A program made the position numbers and the translations under genes. The notes under the pieces were generated by a model. It worked only from the letters and a program-made list of their open reading frames with translations, was not told the DNA's origin and did not search any database. This document shows, in pieces, positions 34,361 through 43,354 of a stretch of 64,000 bases of DNA; positions within the stretch are counted from its first letter, which is position 1, and the number at the start of each line of letters is the position of its first letter. The stretch is from M3007 sp041392625. GTDB taxonomy: Bacteria > Bacteroidota > Bacteroidia > Chitinophagales > Saprospiraceae. Location: assembly GCA_041392625.1 (NCBI GenBank), contig JAWKLR010000010.1, positions 1 to 64,000 of the forward strand, read 5' to 3'.

Positions 34361-34921
34361 TTAGATTGTCATGATCTCATTTTCCTTTTTTGCTACGATG
34401 AAATCCACATTTTTGATGTGTTCATCTACGGCTTTTTGTACATCTGCCTCTTTTCGTTTACCCAAGTCTTCAGGCAGTCCATCTTTCACGGCTTTTTTAA
34501 TTTCTTCCATGGCTTTGTGGCGGTCCTGCCGAATACTTACTTTGGCTTTTTCACCTTCTGCCTTGGCACGTTTTACCAGTTCTAATCGGCGCTCCTCGGT
34601 AGGAACAGGGATAGAGAGTCGAATAATTTCTCCATCGTTTGCAGGAGTTACACCTAGGTTGGCATTGATCAGAGCACGTTCAATGGCGCTGAGGATGGAT
34701 TTTTCCCAGGGCTGAATTGTTAGGGTCCGTGCATCGGAGGTTTGGATATTGGCAACTTGCTGCAAGGGTGTGGGTGCACCATAATAATCAACAGAAATAT
34801 CCTGAAGCAAAGCCGGAGAGGCTTTTCCTGTTCGGAGTTTAACCAATTCATGTTGAAGGTGTTCGATGGCTGAATCCATCATTATGTTGGCTTCTTCAAG
34901 TTTAAGTTCTAAATCTTCCAT
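34361..34921 (-). CDS. frr: Ribosome recycling factor
   Basis: Splits post-termination ribosomes together with EF-G. The 186-aa protein starts at MEDLELKLEEANIMMDSAIE; the frame stays open for 27 codons upstream without family similarity. Classic motifs are LRTGKASPALLQDISVDYYG, PLQQVANIQTSDARTLTIQP, EKSILSAIERALINANLGV, and the C-terminal helix ending with VDEHIKNVDFIVAKKENEIM. pyrH, its usual partner, is not next to it here. Confidence 0.96.
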   Translation of the reverse strand: MEDLELKLEEANIMMDSAIEHLQHELVKLRTGKASPALLQDISVDYYGAPTPLQQVANIQTSDARTLTIQPWEKSILSAIERALINANLGVTPANDGEIIRLSIPVPTEERRLELVKRAKAEGEKAKVSIRQDRHKAMEEIKKAVKDGLPEDLGKRKEADVQKAVDEHIKNVDFIVAKKENEIMTI

Positions 34922-35029
34922 TGCGTTAGGTTTATTTGATTCCTGTGCATGCGCACTTCTTGCGCGCGCAAAGTTCACAAGATTTCCTCTAAGTATAAGC
35001 AAAAAATGCCGTTTATCTTTTTAAAGTCC

Positions 35030-35140
35030 GCATAAAATTCAATTTCTGGACTGCATTCGGCAAAAAATTTAACGAAAAGTAAGGCTGGATTTGTCGTTTG
35101 TAGTCCAAACATAAAATCTCAATCACAAAACCCCAAACAG
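35030..35140. repeat. Chimeric palindromic element (type-1 left end, type-2 right end)
   Basis: The left part (CATAAAATTCAATTTCTGGA, then CATTCGGCAAA) matches the left end of the element at 2073-2227. The right part (CCAAACATAAAATC and CCCCAAACAGGCGCTT) matches the arm of the element at 47840-47998. The core is shortened. It lies in the 387-bp gap between divergent frr and the phosphatase gene; no gene is seen there. Confidence 0.6.
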
Positions 35141-35308
35141 GCGCTTTAACACATGCTTAGGTCCGCTCACAGACACGGAGTTCAAAAGTTCTTTGTCATA
35201 TTTGTGTTTCTGACCATTTAATGGCCAATGGATTCCATAATTGTGCGTACCTTTTCGGCAAGGACCGTTGCGCTTTCAAATGTGTATTGGAAGCGCAATT
35301 GAATTACG

Positions 35309-36568
35309 ATGACGGAGATAAAAGAAATCAAACGGACCATGTCCCGCATTGAAAAGCTCGAGCGGGAAGTCAACCTCAAGCAGTTGCAGATCAACAGTTT
35401 GCTTGCGATCACGCAGGCAATCAATGAAAATGTTTCTGCAGAGGGTTTGTATTCTATGTACAACTCCTTCCTCCGTTGGGAAATCGGCATCCGGAAAATG
35501 GCGCTGTTTTTCAAAGAGACTGGCCGTTGGGATTGCAAGTCCCATATCGGGATCGATGAAAGCCTGCTCGATCAGGATCTTGGTCCGGAAATTACCCGCT
35601 ACCGCACCAAACAAGGGGTGGACAATTCCACCCACCCGTTGATCAGCGAGTTTGATCTGGTTATTCCCGTTTTACACAAAGATGTACCCATTGCCTATGC
35701 CTTTATCGGAGGCTTCCTCGATGAAGATGATGTGTACAATAAGGTGCAGTTTGTTACCACCATCACCAATGTGATCGCCGTTGCATTGGAAAACAAGCGC
35801 TTGTTCAAACAACAACTCCGGCAGGAAGTATTGAACCGCGAGGTGGAGCTGGCCGCAGAAATCCAGCGCACCCTGGTGCCTTCACGCTTACCTTCCGGTG
35901 CCAATTACGAACTTTCAAGCATTTACAAACCCCACTTTGCCGTAGGCGGCGACTACTACGATGTAGTTGAATTCGCCAATGGGAAACTGGCTTTTTGTAT
36001 TGCAGATATAACGGGAAAAGGTGTTTCGGCTGCCATGCTGATGGCCAACTTTCAGGCTATTCTTCACACCCTGGTGAACCGCTGCGAAACCCTGGAGGAA
36101 ATGGTGCGTGAAATGAACAGCGCCGTCTTCAAAATTACCCAGGGCGATCGGTTTATTACCCTGTTTTTGGCTCGCTACGATACCAAGACGCGGACCCTGC
36201 ATTTTATCAATGCAGGACATACGCCACCACTGCTCGTGATGAACGGCGAAGTGGTTCGTCTGCAGAACGGGTGTACCGTATTGGGCTGGCTTCCGGAATT
36301 GCCGTTCCTGGAAATTGGAGGGGTCAGCCTGACCGATGACGCTTTGATCTTTACCTATACCGACGGGCTCACAGATGTAGTCAATAAATCGGGTGAAGCG
36401 TTTGGTGAAGACCGCCTCATTGACCTGGTGCGGGAGATTGCCAATCAATCCGCCAAAGAACTGAATAAGGATTTACTCAAACACATCGAAAAATACCGGG
36501 AGCGACAGCCGTATCCGGATGATATTACCGTGCTCACCTGTAGGGTGCATGCCGCCGTAAAAGAATAA
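35309..36568 (+). CDS. GAF-domain PP2C-type (SpoIIE/RsbU) phosphatase
   Basis: A 419-aa cytoplasmic signalling phosphatase. A coiled-coil start and a GAF-like sensor (about 30-170) lead through a linker helix (EVELAAEIQRTLVPSRLP) into a SpoIIE/PP2C domain (about 195-415). Metal-binding motifs are VGGDYYDVV, FCIADITGKGVSAAML, NAGHTPPLLV, TYTDGLTDV and PDDITVLTC. Relatives dephosphorylate anti-anti-sigma proteins in partner-switch cascades. No STAS or kinase partner is adjacent. The next gene follows after 10 bp, so they are probably co-transcribed. Confidence 0.9.
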   Translation: MTEIKEIKRTMSRIEKLEREVNLKQLQINSLLAITQAINENVSAEGLYSMYNSFLRWEIGIRKMALFFKETGRWDCKSHIGIDESLLDQDLGPEITRYRTKQGVDNSTHPLISEFDLVIPVLHKDVPIAYAFIGGFLDEDDVYNKVQFVTTITNVIAVALENKRLFKQQLRQEVLNREVELAAEIQRTLVPSRLPSGANYELSSIYKPHFAVGGDYYDVVEFANGKLAFCIADITGKGVSAAMLMANFQAILHTLVNRCETLEEMVREMNSAVFKITQGDRFITLFLARYDTKTRTLHFINAGHTPPLLVMNGEVVRLQNGCTVLGWLPELPFLEIGGVSLTDDALIFTYTDGLTDVVNKSGEAFGEDRLIDLVREIANQSAKELNKDLLKHIEKYRERQPYPDDITVLTCRVHAAVKE

Positions 36569-36578
36569 ACACACGTAC

Positions 36579-37070
36579 ATGTCTAAGAATTCGCCATTCC
36601 AACTTCTGGTTGATGACCAGCATGCCTTTCAATTGCAGCCCGTTGATGCGCAATCAATGGATGTGATTTCCAACGGAAACAATGCATTTCATGCAATCAA
36701 AGATGGTGTTGCCTACCACATCGAAATCCTGGAGCGCAACAGCAAAACCCGGGAGTACCTGCTTCGCGTAAATGGTCGAAACCACCGCGTTCAAATTGCA
36801 GATTATTACGACCGCCTCATCAAAGAAATGGGCTTGCAAGCGGGTAGTGGACAGCACATCAACGAACTCAAAGCCCCCATGCCCGGACTGGTTTTAGATG
36901 TGTTGGTAGAGGTAGGACAGGAAGTTTCCAAAGGGGATTCACTCCTGATTCTTGAAGCCATGAAAATGGAAAACGTGCTAAAAAGTCCTGGAGAAGGAAA
37001 AGTCAAATCCATCCAGGTCAACAAAGGGCAGGCTGTTGAAAAAGGCAGCGTGTTGCTTGATTTCGAATAA
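36579..37070 (+). CDS. Biotin carboxyl carrier protein
   Basis: A 163-aa protein ending in a biotinyl domain (about 95-163): LKAPMPGLVLDVLVEVGQEV and ILEAMKMENVL, with Lys129 as the biotin acceptor. The N-terminal ~90 residues are a beta-rich extension (KDGVAYHIEIL ... YLLRVNGRNHRVQI), as found in carrier subunits of methylmalonyl/propionyl- or acetyl-CoA carboxylases in Bacteroidota. No carboxylase or carboxyltransferase gene is adjacent, so the parent enzyme is unknown. Confidence 0.88.
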   Translation: MSKNSPFQLLVDDQHAFQLQPVDAQSMDVISNGNNAFHAIKDGVAYHIEILERNSKTREYLLRVNGRNHRVQIADYYDRLIKEMGLQAGSGQHINELKAPMPGLVLDVLVEVGQEVSKGDSLLILEAMKMENVLKSPGEGKVKSIQVNKGQAVEKGSVLLDFE

Positions 37071-37075
37071 ACTTT

Positions 37076-37108
37076 GAAAAATTTATCCGGCCTGGAGAGC
37101 CTCCAGGC
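37076..37108 (-). terminator. Terminator overlapping the 3' codons of the cyclase gene
   Basis: Perfect 8-bp stem GCCTGGAG / CTCCAGGC (37090-37108), with a 3-nt loop, lies inside the last codons of the minus-strand gene. Just past the stop codon comes an AT-rich tract with five T. Confidence 0.55.
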
Positions 37109-40100
37109 GGATTCTGTACATGTGCTGAGGTGTGCGCTCAAACAGTGCGTTGTACAGCTCAAGTGCCCGTTTTCGGTTCGCCTCATTGGCATGATCAAGT
37201 CGCCACAGTTCGTAGTGGATGGCTGCTTCCTCCCGTTCTGAACGCATCATGGAAAGCAACTGGTTCAACTGCCGGTTGGCTTCTTCCCGATTGTCTTCAG
37301 CCATCAGCACCTGAGCCCGCAGGATGTTGGCGCTGAATGTCAGATCGGCGTTGCCGAGTGCCAGGGCGATGTCGCGACCTTCTTCCAGGAGTACCCGGGC
37401 TGATGGGACATCGTTGTTCATAATATGCACCCCGCCCTTTTCCAGCAGCGAATACCCAAGTACCAGTTTGTTGCCCATATCGCGGGCATACTCAATGGCT
37501 TCCCTGTAGTAGTTGATGGAGCGCTCAAAATCGTTGAGATAATACCAGTTGTCGCCCAGAGTATTGAGGGCTTTGGCAATTCCTTTTTTGTAGTTGAGTT
37601 CCCGGGAGAGGGTCAGGTGTTGTTCCTGGTATTCATTGGATTCTTCAAAAGAGCCAATGATGGAAAGCAAATCCCCTTTAAGTCCACAGGCGATGGCGGT
37701 TCCCTGTTTGTCGCCCAGCTCCTGGCAGAGCTGCAGGTCGCGGTCGAAGTTTTCCATTGCCTTTTTGTAGTCTCCTTTTTTCTCCCACACCGAGCCAATG
37801 CTACCGATGCAAATAGTCATAAACAGTTTGTTGCCCAATTCTTCGGAAAGGGTGAGGCCCTTTTCAAGACATAAGAGGGCAGAATCCAGGCTGTTTTTTT
37901 CCAGATAAATGATTCCGAGGTTGGTGTACAAAACGGTCAGTCCGTTTTTATCCTGTTGTGCTTCCGAGATGCTCAATTGTTCTTCCAGCCAGCGGATGCC
38001 TTCGTCGTAATGGCCCTGGTTCATGAAAATGAGTCCGAGGCTTGCAACGATGCCGGCGTTTTCGGTTTCACGTTGGTTGGATCGGTTGATATCAATCGCC
38101 TTGCTAAACCAACTTTTTGCAGCATCATAACTGCCTTGCCGGAAATAGAAATTGCCCAGGTTTCCATAGGTTTTAGCCATTCCGATCTGGTCGTTTGCCA
38201 GTTCAAAACAGGTGATGGAAACGTCCAGGTGTTTTTTCGCTTCGGTATAATCGCCCCGAAGCATCAGGAGTTGGCCAAGTCGGCGGTTGCTCCGGCCGAT
38301 CAGATACCAGTCGTTCAGGTGTTTTGCCCGTTTCAGTGCGTCCCGGTAGTTCTCTTCGCTTTCCTCCCATTGGCCGATCAACTCGTGAACGGTTCCTTTG
38401 CGAAGGAGGAATTTGATGAGTTGCTTGTTCTTTTTCCCTTTGCTCGCGTAGTTGTCGATCAGTTTGGTATAGAACTTAAGTGCCGTACGGTTCTGAAAGT
38501 TTTGTTGGGCAAAACGAGCGGCTTTCTCCAGGTATTTATTGGTTTTTTTTGCATTCTCAGCCTGCTCGTAGTGGAACGCAAGGTCGACGAATCGCTCTTC
38601 CGATTTTGGATACAATTTCTCGATGGCGCTGGCAATGGCCTGGTGTAGCTCGCGCAAACGGGTGCGGAGTTGCATGTCGTAGGCAGCCTCCCGCAGGAGC
38701 GAGTGGCGGAAGATATACCGCAATTCGTTCATGGCATGCCAGATCTGCCATTTTTCAGCGGTTTGAATTTGCTCTTTTAAAACCAGTTCCAGATCGCCGT
38801 TTTTCCGGATAAATTCGCTTTGCTGGGCCATCACTTCCGAAAGCACCGGCAGTTCAAACTCCCGGCCAATTACCGCAGCGGCCTTGACGGTTTCTTTGAC
38901 CAGGCCACTCAAGCGGTCGATACGCGCCATCATGATTTGCTTTACCGAATCGGAAATCTGAATTTCCTGATTTTTCAATTGGAGCAATCCATCTTTTTTG
39001 CTCAGCAAATTGGCCTCCTGAAAATAATCAGCCATCTGCTCGGCATAAAACGGATTGCCCTGGGTCATGCGCAGCAGGAGATCAAACAAATCCGGGTGGA
39101 GTTTGCCTCCAAGCCGGCTTTCAGCAAAAAAGCGCAGGCTCTCGGGCGACAGGTAGTTCAGGTCAATTTCCAGGGTGTTGGCCCCGATTTCCTTGAGGGT
39201 GTTTTCCCGGAAAATATGGCTTTTGCTGCCGTCATCTTCGTATCGGCTGCTCACCAAAAAAAGCAAGGGGTAAGCCTGTGCCCGCCGGATGAACTGATTG
39301 AGGAACTCCCGCGACATATCGTCGTACCAATGGGTGTCTTCCAACTCAATCACCAACGCCTGAAGGATTGCTTCAGAAACAAAGAGGTTGGCCATTGCAG
39401 CCAGGGCATTTTGGTAGCGGCCCCGTGCATCCAGCTGCTCCCAAAGTGAATCGGGATAAAAAATACCAATCAGGGCAGCCAACACACTTTTTGTACGGTC
39501 AATCTCACGTCGAATGGCTTCTGCCTCCGGGTGCGTGGACTTTTTCAGGTCGTGCTGGAGCTCCTGGAAGTTGGATTCAAACAGATCCTTGTTGCGCTCG
39601 TCGGTGTATTCCGGACTTTGCTCAAAGTAGTTTTTGAGAAAATGGATAAAGGGGTTGAAGGGCTTGCGCAAAATCTGATCGCTCTGGCAGTTAAACCAGC
39701 TTACCATCATGCTTTCGCGAAGGTGTCTGCGCAGTTCATAACTCAGTCGGCTTTTCCCGATGCCCGCCTCCCCGTAAATGGAGGAGACGCCGGCAAATTT
39801 TCCTTCGCGCAGTGGCAGGGCGGAGTCAATAAGTTTTTTGAGCTCGCTTTCCCGACCAACATAGTCGCCGCTGAAACTGGTACGGCCACCCAGGTTGCGA
39901 CCGGTAAGTGTATAGGTGGCAATTTTTTCTTCAAATCCTTTGTAACTTCCTTCCCCACGGTGCACAAACTTAAAGTTTCGGTTGCGCTGTACGTTTTCAT
40001 CCAACATGATTTCAGACCATTTGGCCTGAGCCATCAATCGGGCGCCTAGGTTGACCCGGGCGCCTACGGCTGCGTACTGACAGCGCTCCTCGCTTCCGAT

Positions 40101-41141
40101 TACACCGGTAAAGGCAATTCCGGATGCGATCCCGCATCGGTACCGGGCACCGGTGAGGTCTTCCAGTCCGCGGAGTTCATCCTGAACGGCTGCACTGAAC
40201 TCCAGTGCGCGTTCAATATTGTTTTCAAAGGAAACCGGGGCGCCGAACAAAACGAACATCAGCCCGCCCTTGTCTCCAAAATCAATTTCTTTAAAGTAGC
40301 CTCCAAAGTTGCGGCATTGCTCCAGTACAATGGCTGCAAAATGGTCGAGGCCGGTATGGGTTTCAACCCCATCAAACGATAAAAACACGCTGACCACACT
40401 TCGGAATTCATTCACAGCATTGCCGTGAATAACTTCGGCCGGCAAGAACTCCTTCATCAACTCCGGGTCCGGATCGGGTAGGGGAGGGAGTTGCAGGGGA
40501 GGAAGTTCCGGGATGTTTATTTTTTCAATTTCCAGTCGGGAGAAATCCCCGTCAATTGCAACCGCAGGCGCTTCTTCAGTGGGCAGAAAATTCAGGAAAG
40601 CCTGATCGCACACGACTTCCAGGCTGTTGGCCTGGCTTTGCGCCTGCGAGCAGGAGTCGATAGGCACTCCCCGAAAGTAATAGGCCTTGGCCCGGCTGCC
40701 AACAATGCCCCATTCTACAACCCCTTCGGAAATGCCGATCTTGATTCCAATGTCGTAGTCGGCCAGAATTTCGCCGCCGTCACCCGAATTTGAAAACCGC
40801 TGGATAGTTTCCTGGGCAGTTGAAATTACCTGCCAGGCCCGATCAATGGCTTCTTTACGGGTCTCGGCTTCTGAACGGGGTGGGAAGATGGCTGTAAAAC
40901 TATCGCCGGCGAAATATGGGATGAAACCACCGCGCCGGTAGACCAGTTCAACGGTGGGCTGGAAAATATGGTTCAGTGCTTCTGAAAGTTCTTCCGCTCC
41001 TTTTGCTCCAGACTGCATCAGTTTCTCCGTGAGTCGGGTAAAACCGCTCAAGTCTACAAACATGGTGCAGGCCTGCAGGCTGCCCTGCATGACATTATCA
41101 CGATAGTTTTCCTGGATGAAGTGCGGAAGAAAATGTTTCAA
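37083..41141 (-). CDS. Tandem class III nucleotide cyclase / NTPase / TPR protein (soluble adenylyl cyclase-like)
   Basis: A 1352-aa protein with the same domain order as mammalian soluble adenylyl cyclase. C1 (about 22-185) has both metal Asp residues (TMFVDLSGFTRL Asp30; PYFAGDSFTAIF Asp80) but lacks the N-x-x-x-R pair. C2 (about 245-410) has Ser255 in place of the first metal Asp but has the transition-state pair Asn364 and Arg368 (GARVNLGARL). The two halves would complement each other in one active site. An AAA/STAND-type NTPase follows with Walker A GEAGIGKS (457-464) and later a long TPR array (about 880-1320). No membrane helix is seen. Product (cAMP or cGMP) and trigger are unknown. 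Confidence 0.88.
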   Translation of the reverse strand: MKHFLPHFIQENYRDNVMQGSLQACTMFVDLSGFTRLTEKLMQSGAKGAEELSEALNHIFQPTVELVYRRGGFIPYFAGDSFTAIFPPRSEAETRKEAIDRAWQVISTAQETIQRFSNSGDGGEILADYDIGIKIGISEGVVEWGIVGSRAKAYYFRGVPIDSCSQAQSQANSLEVVCDQAFLNFLPTEEAPAVAIDGDFSRLEIEKINIPELPPLQLPPLPDPDPELMKEFLPAEVIHGNAVNEFRSVVSVFLSFDGVETHTGLDHFAAIVLEQCRNFGGYFKEIDFGDKGGLMFVLFGAPVSFENNIERALEFSAAVQDELRGLEDLTGARYRCGIASGIAFTGVIGSEERCQYAAVGARVNLGARLMAQAKWSEIMLDENVQRNRNFKFVHRGEGSYKGFEEKIATYTLTGRNLGGRTSFSGDYVGRESELKKLIDSALPLREGKFAGVSSIYGEAGIGKSRLSYELRRHLRESMMVSWFNCQSDQILRKPFNPFIHFLKNYFEQSPEYTDERNKDLFESNFQELQHDLKKSTHPEAEAIRREIDRTKSVLAALIGIFYPDSLWEQLDARGRYQNALAAMANLFVSEAILQALVIELEDTHWYDDMSREFLNQFIRRAQAYPLLFLVSSRYEDDGSKSHIFRENTLKEIGANTLEIDLNYLSPESLRFFAESRLGGKLHPDLFDLLLRMTQGNPFYAEQMADYFQEANLLSKKDGLLQLKNQEIQISDSVKQIMMARIDRLSGLVKETVKAAAVIGREFELPVLSEVMAQQSEFIRKNGDLELVLKEQIQTAEKWQIWHAMNELRYIFRHSLLREAAYDMQLRTRLRELHQAIASAIEKLYPKSEERFVDLAFHYEQAENAKKTNKYLEKAARFAQQNFQNRTALKFYTKLIDNYASKGKKNKQLIKFLLRKGTVHELIGQWEESEENYRDALKRAKHLNDWYLIGRSNRRLGQLLMLRGDYTEAKKHLDVSITCFELANDQIGMAKTYGNLGNFYFRQGSYDAAKSWFSKAIDINRSNQRETENAGIVASLGLIFMNQGHYDEGIRWLEEQLSISEAQQDKNGLTVLYTNLGIIYLEKNSLDSALLCLEKGLTLSEELGNKLFMTICIGSIGSVWEKKGDYKKAMENFDRDLQLCQELGDKQGTAIACGLKGDLLSIIGSFEESNEYQEQHLTLSRELNYKKGIAKALNTLGDNWYYLNDFERSINYYREAIEYARDMGNKLVLGYSLLEKGGVHIMNNDVPSARVLLEEGRDIALALGNADLTFSANILRAQVLMAEDNREEANRQLNQLLSMMRSEREEAAIHYELWRLDHANEANRKRALELYNALFERTPQHMYRIRLEALQAG

Positions 41142-41250
41142 AATAGAAGGCCTGATTAATACGGTTGAAAGGTACAGCTATTTGTTTAGAGCGGACCTGG
41201 AAATTGGGTTTGAGCACTGAAATGCCATTTTCCCGACGAATTATAAGCAC

Positions 41251-41772
41251 TTAGCGGATGATTTCTTTAAACTTCTCCTCATTGTTAAACGAGGTCCAAA
41301 CGCGTGCTCCTTCTTCTTCGTAAACCAGCTTTCCGCTTCGGTCGATCAGGAAGGTTGTTGGCAGGGTAATTACAAAGGCATCGATGTACTCAACATCCAG
41401 TTTGGCAAAGTCGAAATGAAAATCATTCTTGGCTTTAAACTCCTTTATTTTGGAAATATCTTCCGTGGTGACGGCAAGGAAAACAGCCTTTCCTTTGTAT
41501 TTTTGGTAGAGTTCCTCCATGGAGCGCATCTCGCTGATACAAGGTCGGCACCAGGTCGCCCAGAAGTTGAGAAAGACGGGTTTCCCTCCAAGCGCATGCA
41601 GGGTAAACGGACGCCCGTCAATGTCGGTCATTTTGATGTTTTCCAGGCGCGAAGTAAGGCTGACTTCCTGACTGGGTTTGTAAGCAGTGTGACCGCTCTT
41701 ACAATTGATCGTCAAAACCATTACAATTGCAATCAGCAAAGTAGTTTGAATTCTTAGCATTAATTTCATCAT
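41251..41772 (-). CDS. TlpA-type thioredoxin-fold protein
   Basis: A 173-aa exported redox protein: hydrophobic N-terminus (8-22), possible lipidation at Cys24 (VLTINC), then a TlpA/ResA-like fold with NFWATWCRPCISEM (active-site Cys75 and Cys78), TTEDISKIKEF and the cis-Pro loop ITLPTTFLIDRSG (Pro138). Members reduce disulfides in periplasmic proteins, for example during cytochrome c maturation. No partner gene is adjacent. Confidence 0.88.
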   Translation of the reverse strand: MMKLMLRIQTTLLIAIVMVLTINCKSGHTAYKPSQEVSLTSRLENIKMTDIDGRPFTLHALGGKPVFLNFWATWCRPCISEMRSMEELYQKYKGKAVFLAVTTEDISKIKEFKAKNDFHFDFAKLDVEYIDAFVITLPTTFLIDRSGKLVYEEEGARVWTSFNNEEKFKEIIR

Positions 41773-42066
41773 TTTCTGCGCTTGGATTGATACATTTGCA
41801 TGTCAATGAATTCCAAACGCGGATTTATTTGTTTTGATTGCGCAAAAATACAAGCGATAATTTGAAGCGCCGGTTAATTTTTAAAGTTGTTGCAAATCGA
41901 AGCGAATTTTGTTTTAAAACCCGACCTGATTGGTCGGCTGATCCCATTTATTTAGGGCATATTTGGCAAAAACAAAATCAAATTTGTTGTGCCGGGCAGT
42001 TTGGATTTTTTTGACACACGATACATACACTCAATTCAACGGAAACGTTTAACCAATCTTATTTTC

Positions 42067-43173
42067 ATGAAAAAAACTGTTCTTTTACTAGCAACTGTAT
42101 TTTCAATTTCTTTTTCCGCCTTCTCACAAGACCTTCCACCTAACCCGGAACCAGGTCAGTGTTACATCAAATGTCTGACTTTGGATGAGTGGGAAGAAAA
42201 AGAAGTGAAAGTGCTCGTTCGTCCTGCATATAAAGTGCTGGAAGTAGTTCCTGCAGAATATAAAGACGAAGAAATCACAGTCGTTGTTAAACCAGCAAGC
42301 AAGCGCTTTGAGTACATTCCTGCTGTTTTCAGAAACGAAACAGAGACTGTACGCGTTGAAGACTCCTACAACGAAATCACCATCAAGGAAGCCGAATTCG
42401 GTACCGACGAAACTGTTTTGACCTACCAGCCAAAGTACAACCGCTACGAGTGGCAGACTTCTATGGAAAACTGTAAGTCAGACGACCCACGCGATTGTAT
42501 GGTGCTTTGTTATGTAGAATACCCAGAGCAAAAAATCACCGTTCCAATCGAAACCCTGGCTGCTGATGCAAGCTTCACCAAAGCTTCTAAAGGCGGAAAA
42601 GAAATCCAGGTTACTAAAAAGGTGATTGCTACTCCTGCTCAGTGCAAGGAAATCGTTATCCCGGAAGAAACCCGCACCATCAAAACCCGCGTTTTGGTGA
42701 AGGATGAAACCGTGGTTGAAAAAGTAATTCCTGCTGAATACCGTACCGAAGTTGTTCGCGAACTGATCCAGGCAGGTGGTGTAAGCGTTTGGGAAAAAAT
42801 CGACTGTAAACTCACTACACCAAACGTGTTGCCAATTTTTTACGAATTGGGTAGCGCGCGTTTGACTGCAGAATCTCGTAACATCATTGACAAGAAGCTC
42901 CTGGCTCTGATGAACGAAAAGCCTTTGATCCGTGTTGAGATCAACTCACACACGGACTCTCGTGGTACAGCCGAATCAAACCTGGACCTGTCTCAGCGTC
43001 GTGCTCAATCTGTAGTTGATTACCTGGCATCCAAAGGCATCAACCGCGCTCGTCTGGTAGCCCGTGGATACGGTGAAACCAAATTGGTTAACGGTTGTAA
43101 AGACGGTGTAAACTGTTCCGAAGAACAACATGCGAAAAACCGCCGTACCGAATTCCGCGTATTGGCTAACTAA
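42067..43173 (+). CDS. OmpA-family outer membrane protein
   Basis: A 368-aa exported protein starting MKKTVLLLATVFSISFSAFS; the frame is open for 26 codons upstream without similarity. Residues 40-240 hold degenerate beta repeats of the form VRPAYKVLEVVPAEYKDEEI. The C-terminal OmpA/Pal domain (about 265-365) binds peptidoglycan: INSHTDSRGTAESNLDLSQR, RARLVARGYGETKLVNGC and KNRRTEFRVL. Codon use differs from the neighbours (few rare codons, T-ending choices), as expected for a very highly expressed gene. A strong terminator follows. The 294-bp AT-rich gap upstream holds no gene. Confidence 0.92.
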   Translation: MKKTVLLLATVFSISFSAFSQDLPPNPEPGQCYIKCLTLDEWEEKEVKVLVRPAYKVLEVVPAEYKDEEITVVVKPASKRFEYIPAVFRNETETVRVEDSYNEITIKEAEFGTDETVLTYQPKYNRYEWQTSMENCKSDDPRDCMVLCYVEYPEQKITVPIETLAADASFTKASKGGKEIQVTKKVIATPAQCKEIVIPEETRTIKTRVLVKDETVVEKVIPAEYRTEVVRELIQAGGVSVWEKIDCKLTTPNVLPIFYELGSARLTAESRNIIDKKLLALMNEKPLIRVEINSHTDSRGTAESNLDLSQRRAQSVVDYLASKGINRARLVARGYGETKLVNGCKDGVNCSEEQHAKNRRTEFRVLAN

Positions 43174-43211
43174 TCGCTCCTTTATACGATCTGGCTCCTA
43201 GAGCCAGCCGT

Positions 43212-43257
43212 AATTCCCGCAGCAATCCGTTTAGGCGCTGCGGGAATTTTTTGTTTT
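43212..43257 (+). terminator. Strong rho-independent terminator of the OmpA-family gene
   Basis: Perfect 12-bp stem AATTCCCGCAGC / GCTGCGGGAATT with a 13-nt loop and a long T tract. Confidence 0.88.
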
Positions 43258-43354
43258 AAACGAGGCGGTTTTGTGCTCTAAATCCCAACTGCGCTCTAAA
43301 ATCCCGTCCAAGTTCATCATCTTTGTACTCCCATTCAGCACACAAGATATTACC

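Noticed and set aside
41773..42066. Upstream extension of the OmpA-family gene (start at 41989)
   Set aside because: The extra 26 residues precede a perfect signal peptide beginning at 42067, which would be buried in the longer form.
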